From Macrocystis pyrifera (lineage: Eukaryota > Sar > Phaeophyceae > Laminariales > Laminariaceae): a DNA stretch of 64,000 bases. Shown here piece by piece: positions 1-12,456 of the stretch. The translations under genes were made by a program, and so were the position numbers. The stretch lies in the NCBI GenBank assembly GCA_031763025.1, contig JASSKH010000010.1, positions 11,983,427-12,047,426 of the forward strand, given 5' to 3'. The notes under the pieces are model-generated. The model was given only the letters and a program-made list of their open reading frames with translations. It was not told the DNA's origin and did no database searches. Every line of letters begins with the position of its first letter. The stretch's first letter is position 1.

Positions 1-2530
1 TGGCAACTTGAAACAAAAACGGTAAGCTCCCGCCGTTACTGCTTTGCTCGAGCCTGCCGCCCAAACTCGCCCATGGCTATTATATGTATGGAGCAACAGC
101 AGCTGTGCTGCGGTTCGAAAGCCACAAGCACATGCCACAACTGCAGCAGCGAGTACACCGGTACTCGCCACCTCTTTCGAGCTTGTTTGGTCCCTGACGT
201 TGCAATGAATAGAGGGCGGGGAAAGCAGCGGGTACGACATTCGGCAGGACAATCGTCACAATGGTTTATATACTCCATCAAGAGACCACGTGGATCCGAG
301 CCGTGGCGCTTGCCTGCAGCAGCGGGCAAACCCTCCACCTCCAGTAGCAGGACGAGTTTTCCTCGAGATTTCATTCACCAGCAGCAGTATTGCAGCGATT
401 TCACCTTGTCCGGAAAAGTATTACAGTTTTGGCAATCACATTGATATCAAAACGGTACTAATATTTTCGGACAGAGGGGGGTACCAGGTATGCAGCAGTA
501 GCACTCTGTCCGGAAAGGTTTGGACCGTTTGGGTATTAATGTTAATACTCAAAATAACTTTACATTTTCGGACGTGGTGGTACGATATACCTGAAAGGCT
601 CAAAACGAACTCTAAAACCAAGCTCAACCAACTCTCCCCTAGGAAAAAATCCCGATAATTTGTACGAGCGGTACAAGGTATGCCTCACGAAACGTTCCCC
701 AGGCACAGAATCGGAGCCGAAAATTCAAACGACTACGAGTACGTACTCCTGCTGCTGTAACCTCGTAAGAACGTACCAGACTTACACGTATATAGGCACC
801 TCTGTTTACATACTGCAGCACCTGCAGGTCTTGGAGTGGAAACGCGTTTTGCATATTGATATAATACTACTTGCAATACTCAGGTATTATCCCGCGATAT
901 AGAAAGTTACTACAGTGGTACGATGGTGCCACTGTTTGTTCATGTAGGAATTAAAGTGGTACTTGGTATTGTGTTTCGTGTAAGAATTAGTGTCGCATGG
1001 TGCCCCTGTTCAGATAGGAATTAGAGTCGTATACTTCGTATTGTGCTTTGTATAGGAACCAGTATGGTACCGCGATGTATCTGGGAATTAATATGGTGCA
1101 AATCTATATAGGAATTAGAGTAGTACATGGTACTGCCGTGTCTCGTATATAGGAACTAGAGTAAGTTTAGCGGTACATATAGGAGTTGGTGTGGCGCCTC
1201 CGTTCACATACCAGGTATGAAATAGATTTTTGGTACAGGAATTAGTATTTTACGGCGGTTTGTATAGCAGTTAGTATGGCATTTGGGGTAGGGGGCGGTA
1301 TCAGGTAGCCCCCCCATGACTACGGGCATGCATGACATGGGTACTCCCTCTCGGGGGGTTCGAAATTGGAAAATTCGGCGGGAAGTCGAAAAAAACATTT
1401 TCGTGCGCCCTTAAGGTTTCCTGCAGATCGGTGTGATGTACTTTAATACTGCACAGGGAACGTGGTTTAGGCGATGAAAAACTGCCGTCCCCGGGGTTTG
1501 CAGGGGTGAAACAGCGAGTATCCGGGTATTCGTTACTCACGAGTTCGTGGGTGCTCGGGCCCCAAATACTCGCCAGTATGAAATTGCTACTCGTACCCGT
1601 CACGAGTATTGACATAGAGAACTCGAGTACCCGATTTTGTTGGAAGACCTATGCCAAACGAAACGCAAAGTCAAAAAGTTTTCTTTCAAAAATATTGCTT
1701 TAAAGGAACAGCCGAAAATATCCTCGTACCGCCGTTGTGGAAAAAAAAGGGAAAACATGTTTGATTTTCTTTTTTTTCTAACGGCTGCAGGCGGCGCAAT
1801 TTGTTTTTTCCCGTTTTTTCTTGCAAATTGTCAACATGCTGATAAAAATCAGCTCGTGGACCGATAGACGCTCGATCTCGACATCTACTCAGCCCATGGC
1901 AAACCCGCTTGGTGTTGGGCAAGGTCAACGAGAAAAGATGACGACCTCGAAGATATCAGGTCATCCATGGTCTAGGGGGCGAGAGCTCGCCGGCGGCGTC
2001 CTACGGTATCCTCCCAAACCTGGGAAAAAGCCTGTTTTGGGCCATTCGAGGCGGGCCGAGAAATTTTGTGATGCGTTTTGTGCACACCAAAGGGCAATTG
2101 TTTTTTCATCATACGCAAGGCCAGCGCCGCCACATGTCACCGGCCATTGTGTGAACACGGTGACTCTACAGTAGGGTGGGTCGGAGCCCCTAACGAGCGC
2201 ACGCCGTTCAGAATTCATGACGCAGTCCGTTGGTTTTGTCGATCGATGTCTGTCGCGAGGACTCGGAGTCTCGCCGCTTCGAATCAAACATCCGCCTGAG
2301 TTTTTCTGAAGCCGATCTTGGCCCAACATCGGCCCCATAATTGTTTTTTCGGGGTTTTCCAAAAGTCTGGAACTTTCCGCTTTAAGAATCGTGCTCATAG
2401 CAAGCTGTACCCGAGAAATTCTAACGGGTATATTTGCAATTCAAACTTTTTATGGGAATTTTGCGTTTCCAGTGGCATAGGTCTAACCAAGGGGTATGAT
2501 TGAAGGTGGGCACCAGATGCATTTTCGAAA

Positions 2531-2612
2531 AAAAACCGAAAACCGGACAGGAGGCAACATTCTAAACCGAAAACCGGATAGGAGGCGATATTCTAAACCG
2601 AGAACCGGATAA
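2531..2612. repeat. three-unit short tandem repeat
   Basis: Three imperfect units of about 33 bp, each containing CCGAAAACCGGA or CCGAGAACCGGA followed by AGGAGGC-like sequence (the third unit is shorter). No coding potential is seen. Confidence 0.7.
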
Positions 2613-3574
2613 GGTAAATCATCTACAACATTGCAAACCAGGTTGGTTTTCATTGAGTGGCACCTTGTGGTGGTACACAAGTGCGTGTTTGGTTCCGTCC
2701 GTAACTAATGCGCTTTTTTTTTTTACGTGAATTGCCATGCGTATAGATGTTGGTCAACTGAAAAATTGGCATTTATGGAGTGTTTGCGCAAGTGTTTTTT
2801 TTTGTTACTTCTCTTCCCCAAAATAAACACCCAAGGTGGGATTTGAGGCAAAAATTCTGAAAAAAAAGGGCAAAAAAAGTACAACAGCAAACGTAGGGAT
2901 TTGACGAAATGTACGATACCTTTTTGCTCTCCATCATTGGCTTATAAACACCGAGCATCTTGCATACCTCCATGCACCATGCTGCTAGCGGTACACAACA
3001 CGACAACCGCTGGGAACATAGAGCCTCGAGAGGTGTAGCTGGAGTATAACGCGGACGAGCGGCGTTGGATTGTGCCAGCGGGCCGCCGGCGACCCGCTGC
3101 TGCGGTGCGCTCTTGCCCGCTTGGTGTCGTGGAGGATGCGTCGTCCCGAAAGGACTCGTATTCGTGCTTGTACCGCCTTGCTTGTGAAGCTCGACAGAAT
3201 GACAGCTCGCGAATCATTTCAATGCCACCATACTGCCTTAGAAGCAGCAGCAGCAGCGGTGGCGGCGGCGGAGCGGAGCGCGCCACAGCAGGCCGAGCGC
3301 AGCGGCAGCAGCAGCAGCAGCAGCAATAAAAAAATGGAAAATTTGGAAGCTGGTGATCCAACGTCAATTATCGATTATAAGGCACAATCGATGCTGCGTC
3401 CACCTCGTACTTTCAGGTTGTCGTTATGTTCCATTAATACCATTGCGGTAAACTGATGAAAAATATGGGCACAATCGGACCTGGATCAACCAACTTCAAT
3501 GCTGTACGTTTAGAAACGTTTAATAATACGTTTTTCACTGCAGCAGGAACATTTTTAGCGTAAAATAGGTCAAC

Positions 3575-3650
3575 CAGTTTCCCGGCTGAACCGGTTTAAA
3601 CCGGTGTTCTTATCCGGTTTAACCGGTTAACCAATTATTTGGTTAACCGG
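3575..3650. repeat. cluster of AACCGG palindromes
   Basis: Several overlapping copies of AACCGGTT and GGTTTAAACCGG with GGTTAACC lie within 75 bp. They form nested inverted repeats that could fold as hairpins. Function unknown. Confidence 0.5.
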
Positions 3651-4498
3651 ACCTCAAAAATTGCCGGTTCTTGTTTAGAAAAACCGAGTAATCACGGACG
3701 CCCGCTGAGGTTTCCTACAGCTATTATAGAACCGCGGTTAACTGTTACCAGGTATTTGTTTTATCCGGTACCCATCTCTAGGTATGATACGGCCTCCAAC
3801 TCTACTGCTGTATACCTGGAATAGAACTTCTACAAACTCGTTCAGGCTGGTCGGTGCCGGCGACTTGCCAGGTGACTACTAATACTTATTTTTGCTGTAG
3901 CTTTCAAGAGCTTTTTGATGTTCATCGTCCTTGCTCGGTGGCTACGTGCGAGTAGCTCGTACGAGGAACGAACGCCCGCTGTGTTCTCCCTTCAGGTTGC
4001 GACACTCCGTTTCATGTCAAGCATAATCCCGAAAGGGAATCTTGTAATATATCTGGTACCCGGTATACCGGCGCATGGTTACGTACTTCATACGAGGTAC
4101 AGGGCTGAGTACTCCGACCGTACTATTAATAAGTAAGTGATTTTGGGGACAATTCCTCGATTCGTGCACCAGGACTTTGAAGGCGAAAAACGAAACTGCG
4201 GAGGCATCTGCGCTCACCCTCGTCGAAAGGGTCGACGATGGGGGCCGTCGGTGTATCGCCTGGCCATGGCGGGGTTGGCGAGCAGGAGAAGGAGCGCGAT
4301 CTAGCATGTAGGCAGCACGACCGCAAAACCAAAATAACAAGCAATACGCAAGCTTCCCTGTGTTCCGCAAGGAAGAAGTGACGAAATTGGAACAAACATC
4401 GTACACCAGGTACGCATCTGAGCACAAACCAAGTGTGTGTCGAACACTGAAAAGCAGAGGGGATGCTGAAACCTAATGCGCGATAAAAATGAAAGCAA

Positions 4499-4620
4499 GT
4501 ACAGGGGGGGGGGGAAGGAAGGGAAGACACCTGTGACCATGGTGTGCCCGAGAATGCCGCCGTGATGGGGTAAAACATCCCACGAGCTGAGCTGGAAGTT
4601 TCTACTACTGGTACAGCAGT
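4499..4620 (-). repeat. R3 repeat copy (reverse)
   Basis: Shares the order CACCTGTGACCA, GGTAAAAC and CCCACGAG with the copy at 24551-24660 and, in reverse, with those at 7263 and 59930. It is a diverged member of a dispersed repeat. No coding capacity is visible. Confidence 0.5.
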
Positions 4621-6849
4621 TGTGTACGTACACAGGCGAAAGTAAAGGTCAAGTCGACGGAGAATATGAAGCATTGAGTGCGCACCTTTGGTCTGAAAAG
4701 CAAGCCAACCCCCCTGTGCGCCGAGATGCAATCAGCCCGTCGGGATCGATGACTACAGACCTATGCGTCCTCCTCGACACAGGCCGCTTATCTCTCCCGT
4801 CCCTTCCCTCCCCCCGCTTGGGCTAGCCTCGGCCTTTCCTTATGTGATGGTTCCTTCTTGTTTGGTCCACCAGAGCAGGGTGTTCCAAAAATCACTCAAC
4901 AGGCTTTGCAAACAGGGATAGGGTTGCGCGAGGCTCGAGGGGAGATCCTTTTGAGTTCTCTGCCCTGGTGCCTATCTTCTCTCTTTCTCACTCGCCTTCT
5001 CCTCCTGTGACGGATCGCGGTATATCCGATATCTCCACCACCGGTCCTAGTCCACGCCTCGCCTCAAGCACAGCGTACCTACCACTTTCGGAGTAATGCC
5101 TTTGTGAAGCAGAAGGATTTTCGTTTAAAAAAAAAAAAATAAGAATACGAGGGGGTTGTTTGAGGTAAAAAGGCGGTATTCCGAAGGGAGTTGTTGTTGA
5201 TCGAATGTAGCAGAGAGCCCGGCTGTCCGCTGTCCGCTGTTCAAGGGAGTGGTACGGCTTGGTGTGCTGGTGATTAGAGCGCGTACTTGGGAAGGTGCTG
5301 GAGACGAAAGGTGCGTGGGGGGGGGGGGGGGGGCGAACTAAAATCCGGGTCTGATTCGCTGAACAGCCACCACCTGGAAAGCAACTACCAGGTATCGCGC
5401 AACGCGTCCTCGCAGACTCAGACTTGCGCAGACAGAGTCAGCCGGTACAGCAACAGCAGTGTAACTGATGCGAGGCTGCTACTGCTGCTGCTTGATGTTT
5501 GCCGTTTGGAGGATTGGAAGCGTGATTCACTGTGAATAGCTGCCGAGGCAGGCTCTGCTGGCGACGCTCAGACTTACATGCTCCTCAGGATGTGTTCTAA
5601 AACCCTTGCCCTTTCTGGCACGCTCTACTGTCTACGCAGCCGTATGTATGATACGTACCTGGTATCACTGTAAGGTATAATAGAGCAGTGCGACGTACCG
5701 GTCTTGTCTCTGCGACGAAAATATTTTCCTTTATGTACCGGTATGTCCACTACCATTGTAAATATACCTGGTAAATACGATGTTGTTGGCGGTGTGCTCT
5801 CAGCGCTCCCCAGCGTTTCTTAGACGCATTGTTTGGCGTTGTTCGCGCGAGGTGAGGTCCACCTTACGGGACGAAACTGCCTCGTCGTGACCCCCGAGCC
5901 CGACTGTGTCGGGGGTGGCCTCGGGCGTGCTCACGCCGTTCCCTTGCCGCCGGCTGGCAGGGTATGCTGTGCGCCCTTTAAACAGAAACGTTTCAATTAC
6001 GTAAACTGTGAGCTGGACCAGTTGAGTGGTCGATACTTGATTTATCACGGTCTCGTACCCAAAGATTTTGGTTGACGGCCTACCTTTGCCTCGTCATGCC
6101 TACCTTTGGCCCGTCAAACCATCTTCTGAAGTAACCGACACCTATGCTCGCTCGTGACGGTAAAAATATTATGTTTTTCATGCCAGCACCCAGGTTGGAC
6201 CTTTTCTCCTTTGGCTAATGGGGAGAGGCCACAGCCTCCGTGGCTTTTGACACGTCATGGCGGCAAGAGTGTGGGAAATATGGGTCGGGGTGGCCGGTCT
6301 CGTGGTTCCGCCTTTGCGCGTGCGTTGAGGGTTGGGCGTTGGAGAAACTGGTGTCGGAGTACCGATTCGGGCTATTTTACGTGTGAAAGCACGAGTTTTC
6401 ACCCAAAATGTTGAGATTCGTAGGCTGGCATACGGTCGCGAAAAGAGCGTCGCTAGCCTCTTCGTCTGCTGTGCACGCCGGGCGACCAGGCTCCGTGAGG
6501 CAGAGAAGACGGGGGGGGGGGGGGGTCTTGGTTTCGACCGCGAGTCGGATGAGTCTACGCCGCGGGAGGAGCGGTACGGTGGTGGGGGTACAAATGGTGT
6601 CTACGATTTTGTTTTTTGCCGCAGGAAGTATTACATGAAGCGTGGAGTTTCGGTTATGTTGTGAAGGCGTTTTTTTTTTCTCATCCAACCGCCAAGAACA
6701 AATTAAAAGTTTTGAACGACTACGTGTGTGGCTTATGACAAAGGTATATTGACGATGTCGTGTTTCTGTTTACACCCTGACGCGGCTCTCTTTGCGGAGT
6801 TGGTCAGCCTGCAATATGTTTCATTGCTGACCCTCAAGGGTGTGATTAT

Positions 6850-7078
6850 GTCTTTCCTCGTCGTGCCCCACCGTGCTCCCGTGCCTCGACTGCTGTGCCG
6901 AGGGCTGCTTCGGGTTTGCGTGATTTGCTACTGCTGCTGCTGCTGCTGCTACAGTAGGCGTTTTTAGTTTTTTGTCATGTAAACCGCCAAGAAAAAGAAA
7001 AATCCTCCTCGTACCCCAACGTGCTCCCCTGCCCCGACTGCTGTGCCGGGGCGGCCTCGGGCGTGCGTGATGCACTGC

Positions 7079-7115
<37 letters not shown>

Positions 7116-7612
7116 GTACCACCGCTGCTGTGCTGTTCTGCTGCTGCTGCTCACGCGGCTCCCCTCATGGAGTCGGTCAGCCTGCGATATGTTTCGTTAC
7201 TGAACCTCGAGGGGGTGGATATTTATTAGCATATATATTTAATCTCACTTATCCTTTCCAGCTTCTGGACAAGCCGTGGGCACAGGTGTCACCCCTTTTC
7301 CCCCCGGTATGTGCCTTCTTTTTTTTCTCGCAGAGGGTTCAGCATTCCCAACGCTCGTCGAGAATTTATCGAATTTTGCTAATTCACGCTCTCGTGCTTC
7401 CGGCTCAAGAGTTTCGGCAAAAAAAAATCCCTACGAGCACGAGCACGCGCTTGGTGAGACTCGAACCCCCAAATTGACTCTAGTAGGGACGAAATTCACC
7501 TACCACGAAGTAACTCCATCGGGGACGCCATTCTATCGTTCCTCGTCGCGCCCCACCGTACTCCTCTGCCTCGACTGCTGTGCCGAGGGCGGCCTCGGGC
7601 GTGCGTGATGTG

Positions 7613-7656
<44 letters not shown>

Positions 7657-7681
7657 ACTGCGGCTGCTGTGCTGCTGCTGC

Positions 7682-7732
<51 letters not shown>

Positions 7733-8000
7733 ACTGCCGTTGCTTTGCTGCTGCCGCTCTGCTGCTGCTGCTGCGTGCAGCTGCTGCTCACGCAGTCCCC
7801 CTCACGGAGTAGGGCGGCCTGAGACTTATTATTGTGCCTTTCCTCCTCGCGCGCCACCGGGCTCCTCTGCCCCGACTGTTGCACCAGGGGCAGCCTCAGG
7901 CGTGTATGATGTGATACTTCTCCTGCTTCTACCGCTGTTCTGCCGCTGCTCTGGTACTGCTTGTATTTGCTACTGCTGTGCTGTTCTGCTGCTGCTATGT
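6850..8000. repeat. degenerate tandem units with CTG tracts
   Basis: Four imperfect units start near 6855, 7005, 7540 and 7840. Each begins CCTCGTCG-like, continues GCCCCACCG and GACTGCTGTGCC, has GGCCTCGGGCGTGCGTGAT-like sequence, and then enters a CTG tract of differing length (longest about 7609-7732, imperfect). Poly-Leu, poly-Cys, poly-Ala and poly-Gln frames here are by-products of the triplet tracts. Confidence 0.7.
7263..7440 (+). repeat. R3 repeat copy
   Basis: Begins CTGGACAAGCCGTGG, continues CACAGGTGTC, a short C run, then GGGTTCAGCATTCCCA and CCCTACGAGCA. The same ordered blocks occur at 59965-60150. Just downstream, on the minus strand, a GGTTCGAGTC element resembles a Pol III B box, but no cloverleaf can be drawn. 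Confidence 0.65.
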
Positions 8001-9487
8001 CTGCGAAATGTTTTTGCTGCTGACCCCCGTGAGCATGAATATTATGTAAGGCAATCCCTCTCGGTGATCTGTCTCCGGATCTTGAAGCTGAGAGACGGTG
8101 CCATCTGCTTCGGAAGTTGTACGAGTACCGCAATTGACGTCTGTTTGGCGTCTCGGCGGAGGTCTCGTGCCAGCGTAGTTTTCGTATGATACGCACCTGT
8201 AGGATATGCTACTGCTTGCTGCTGCTGAGCTGGCTGCACCAACGTAGTCGCCGGCTCTTCGTACTGTCGATTAACTCGATCGACTGTTGCTCAACTAACT
8301 GTTTTTGTATCTATATGTATAAGAGTATACAGTACGGACGCCGAACTTCTCGTACGTATCACTCTGTCGTGCTGCTTGCTGCTGTACGAACGAGTTATGC
8401 GTTGTTGTGTCGGATGGCGGATGGCAATGTTTATTTTTCTTGTGTTTGCAGCGTTTTCTTTCTCTTCACTCTTTTTTGTTTTTTAGCACGCCCGTTGGCA
8501 GTACTGTCGCACTAACAGCCTCGAGCTGCATTCTGTACGCCCTCAGCCATTACGGGCATGCCCGGAGCCGCAGGTGGGCGTCAGCCCGCCGCTGCGAAGC
8601 CCCCCTTGTATTGCTGTAGCATAACATCCAGAGCGGGTGCTCTGCACGTGGGTCCCAGTGATAGTTTACTCGAGTTTACATGGATAGCTGCTGTGCACAC
8701 GATCGGCATGACGAGTGCGGGTAATTCCTTCGCAATCAGTCGCAGAGCTCTACACGCCTACTGGAATGTTTTTTTTTTGTGAAGCAATCTACCCCTTGCT
8801 GTATTTCCTCGAAGTACATCAACAATCCACGAAGTGCGGGGCGATGGCACGCACGCACGCGGGCATTGTATTGGTGGAGCGAGGCCGCCCCCCGCCGCCG
8901 CGCGTGTGACGTGTGACGTGTGACATGTCGTGTTTCATGCTTTATGAGCAGGTTGACGGCAGTGCTGTCATAATAGCCCATTATGTTAGGTGGCGGCTCG
9001 TACATCCTTCCTTTTTCAGCTTGTATCAGCTACGCATCAGCTTGTACCGGTACGAAAGCATGAAAACTGATGCAGGCCCTTCGTCCCCAACGAAACAAAG
9101 CAAAAAATTGGCACCGCCCACAGCTGACCTTTGTGAGTCAGGTTGTGAGTCAGGTTGAACACCGAACTTCGAAGTCATAAGATATTGGCGACGGGGAGTC
9201 TACGACAGCGCTGCAGAGCCGAGATTTTAAATTTAGGACTCAGATGAGGTGTCGAGTAGATGGTTGAGGCACAGGAAGGTTGTTCGGATTGTGTAAAAAA
9301 ACAGACGAAATTAGACCTCGCGTCCCCCGTGAGGTGAGCCTTCTGTTCTGATTATGTGTAGGCTCTTTTTTATTGGTGGGCCCTGCTGTACGGCAGCAGT
9401 ACAGCAGCAATACGGCAGCAGTACGAAGCAGCAGACTATCCCTCGCCGGCGAGCATCAAGACTCCTTTTGCCCCCCCCCCCCCCCCC

Positions 9488-9720
9488 ACGCCGCGGTGCT
9501 CCGTCTTGAAAGGGATACGTGGTCAAATGACCACGGCGCGCAACGAATGAGTACGCCCCGTCCCTCACGGCGCTTCGCGCTTGGTGCAAGCAATGTCTGC
9601 CTGGTTGGTGAAAACCCGACGTGCTCCGTCCCGGCATTGTAGGGATGCGAGGGTCTATGTGGTCATATGACTGCGGCCATGCACGACAATGAATACCCAC
9701 CCCCCCCCCCCCCCCCCCCC
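9488..9720 (-). mobile_element. S-family copies, truncated, C tails
   Basis: A fragment of a diverged subfamily (9488-9560, with GTGGTCAAATGACC and GAGTACGCCCC) is followed by a truncated standard copy (9564-9720) containing CGCTTCGCGCTTGG, GAAAACCCGACG and CGGCATTGTAGGGATGCGAG. The standard copy ends in GAATACCCA plus a C run. Read in this direction the distal half is missing and the C-run end is kept. Confidence 0.7.
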
Positions 9721-9724
9721 GACG

Positions 9725-9985
9725 CCGAAAAATAAATTAACTTATTGAAACTGCCATCTATGTGCAAATCCGCTTCACAAGGGAAGGGGTCTTAGCAGGA
9801 TGCAGCTCACCCTTCAAGCGACTCGCCCACCACCTCACGGCGCTTCGCGCTTGGTGCAAGCAACGTCTGTCTGGTCGGTGAAAACCCGATGCGCTCCGTC
9901 CCGGCATTGTAGGGATGCGAGGGCTCATACGACTACGGCCATGCATGATATCAAGTACACCCTCCCACCCCCACCCCCCGGGGTC
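9725..9985 (-). mobile_element. S-family copy, truncated
   Basis: Carries the S-family blocks CTTATTGAAACTGCCATC, GATGCAGCTCACCCTTC, CGCTTCGCGCTTGG and GCATTGTAGGGATGCGAG, then GTACACCCTCCCACCCCC. It lacks the distal block that begins with GGTTGGGTTGGCG in full copies. Confidence 0.75.
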
Positions 9986-11316
9986 CCCACACGGGTCCAT
10001 CTGCTTTGTTTCTGTCATTTTGTTTCGTATAAATGATCGTCGGCGAGCGCCAAGCCGCCTTGTGTTTCCCCTCCCCGAGATCCCCAACCTGTTTTGGATA
10101 TCGAACGAGAATCGAGTCCGATGCGATAGTTTTATATAAAGCTTTCGTTCATTGTGCATGGGAGAGACGGGGATGCCAGGCATGGAGGGCAAAGCCTTCG
10201 ATACTATATAATACCAGGTACCGAAAAATCGATACTTGATGTTTCGGTATACCGAAAAAACCTTCGATACGATATCCGACACTCTCCCCAACATCGGTTC
10301 ATCTGTTCTGCTTCTGTTGTTCGTCTCGTATATATTATCGTCTACAGTAGTACTGATAAGTAATTGCACGGTACGTGCCAGATACTATCGTTTTCGATTT
10401 CGAGGCCGTTTCGAACGATACCCCCACGACCCCTACGAATATCGGAGCAGCAAACTCTATCTCATCAGCGAGCGCCGATACCCCACGAGCAACGAAGCAG
10501 CAGACTCTTCCCTCCTCAATCAGCGAGCGCTAAGCCCCCTTTTCTCCCCCCCCCCCCCCCCCCCGCGGTCCCAACTCCGGCCCATGTTTTTGGTCTCTCC
10601 CCCCGAAGTGCGCTGTTCAACAATATGTACGCACGAGGTGTGTACAAATCAGAACGAGCAAAGCAAAACAAACAGACGATAAGCGGAGATGAACGCGGGA
10701 AAAAAAAAGTCCAAAATTCGAATATTCAGCGCAAATTGATTTTTTTTAGCCCTCAATCTTTTCGAAAAAGCTCAGCCTTCCCTAAAACTATTCCCGCTTC
10801 GGGGACTGTCAAATGCTACGGATATATGACTAGCATATAAAAAGGCGGGAATGGGGATTGTTTATTTTCTTGATTCGGGGACACGAAAGGATCGTGTAAG
10901 TAAGCGTACATATTTTACGTATAAATATGGTTGTGATGGATTGATTTTGAATATATTTCGGACGATAACCGATGACCCCACGATTGCTGAGGCAGCGCAC
11001 TTTTCACTTTCATGTTCATTTTTCACGTTCGCTTTTCTTCCTGTCCGCGTCCTTAATCGCGTTCTCATTATCGTTTAGTGTTAAATGTGCTCGTGATTTC
11101 ATGTATTGCTATTTTTTGTTGTTCTTTTTATTATCTTTGAGGCTGTTCTTCAGCTTTTTTGGTTCTTCCAAGTCCTTGCTTTTTTTTTTTTTTGTTCCCG
11201 GTAGTGACACGGTCCCGCGTTCTTGTTCTTGTTTGTGGTTTTGACATTGTTTTAGATCGTCCCGCACCGCGGATGGATCAGACAGATCATCGATTTCCGC
11301 TTCTATTTGAATGATC

Positions 11317-11426
11317 TATTACGGGGGGTCCATAGTTAATAGGACTTATGGTATGCATAAAAACCTATATATTTACCTATTTTTACTGAAAAAATGTGGT
11401 CCCATTAACGATGGACCCCCGTAATA
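11317..11426. mobile_element. MITE copy 1
   Basis: About 110 bp bounded by TATTACGGGGGG at the left and CCCCCGTAATA at the right. The inverted arms extend inward through CCATAGTTAATAGGAC and GTCCCATTAACGATGG. AT-rich core; no coding capacity. Terminal TA is consistent with a TA target duplication. Confidence 0.85.
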
Positions 11427-12059
11427 GATATTTCCAGGGCAGATAGATCTATCTATTCTCGATTTTCGGATGTTGTACTGTAGCTCGATGTTGCCGGCTG
11501 GGGCCCTTATGGTCGGCATGCCCTTCCTATTCCTAGCACATGGTTTCCGGGTTGCATCTGTGCTGTGCAGACCCTGCGCAACCTCTCACAATGGCGCAGG
11601 TGAGCAACTAGATGATCTACTCTATGTAGATCATGATCTATATGATCTATCTGTTATCACGGGCGGCCCATCGTAATTCGTACTAGGTACCAGGTAGTTA
11701 TCAGAACCCACAATTAGACCCGAAAGGCAGGTATCCCCCTATGCTTTCACACCATCTTCGGTTCTAAGTACTGCTGTACTGCATGTTCCCGCGCAAGCAC
11801 GTTGTTGTGGTTCTTAACTTTTGCCCTCGTCTTGCTCTTGTCCTTGTTTCTGTTCTTTCTCGCTGTGTTCTCTCTTTTTTGTGTCCAGCGGGCGTTACTA
11901 TACGGAAAGTACCAAAACAAAAAAAAACGGACACGAAGAGAAGAAAAACTTGGGAGGAAAGAAAAAGTTGCGCGGTCGAGGTGGACACGGAGGGAGCCTC
12001 CCCTCTAGATTGCTCTTGACTGGGAAAGGACGAACTTGCCCCGAGATCGCAGGGCGAAG

Positions 12060-12290
12060 AAAGGAGGGGAAGGAAGAGACATTGAGGCAGACAGGCAACC
12101 AGCCAGACAGACAGACAGAGTGGCGGGGAGGGGGGGGGGCAGAGACAGAAGTAAAGGCAGGAAGGCCCAGAAACAGGAGGGAGAGAGGGAGAAGAAAGGA
12201 TAGAGAGAGAGCAAGAGAGCAAGAGAGAGAGCAGATAAGAGAGAGCGAGAGGGAGGGGGGGGGGACAGGTACAGTGAGAATAGAAGAGAG
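12060..12290. repeat. purine-rich (GA) tract at the gene start
   Basis: Nearly pure A/G on the plus strand (GAGAGA, AGGGAG and G runs), directly upstream of the ATG at 12304. It may be 5' leader or promoter sequence. No TATA-like box could be assigned. Confidence 0.5.
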
Positions 12291-12303
12291 GAGCGGAGCA
12301 CAG

Positions 12304-12456
12304 ATGTCGGGTTCGAGAGTCCCCAAGTTCCGCGTCCCCGCGGCGTTGGTGTCCCCCGCGGCTCTGTGCCTCATCGGCGGCATCTGCTACTACTTCACCC
12401 TCGACTTCGCCTCAGAAGACGAACTCAACGCCAACATACAGAAGGAGTTCCCAAAC
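12304..12456 (+). CDS. membrane-protein gene, exon 1
   Basis: Starts at the ATG after a GA-rich leader. It encodes 51 residues including the membrane span and ends CCAAAC before a canonical GTGAGT donor. Confidence 0.65.

Larger units (their letters stand above)
1..12303. other. gene-free region with repeats
   Basis: I found no open frame with exon-like borders or a recognisable domain in this stretch. It holds a short tandem repeat near 2531-2612, AACCGG-type palindromes near 3575-3650, R3 copies near 4499-4620 and 7263-7440, CTG-rich tandem units at 6850-8000, S-family copies near 9488-9985 and one MITE at 11317-11426. Long frames here run through CTG or homopolymer tracts and are not credible proteins. 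Confidence 0.6.

Noticed and set aside
7441..7500. B-box-like GGTTCGAGTC on the minus strand near an R3 copy
   Set aside because: No A box at proper distance and no cloverleaf.
7480..8196. 238-residue minus-strand frame with Gln, Ala and Ser runs
   Set aside because: Created by CTG/CAG tracts within tandem units; no exon borders.
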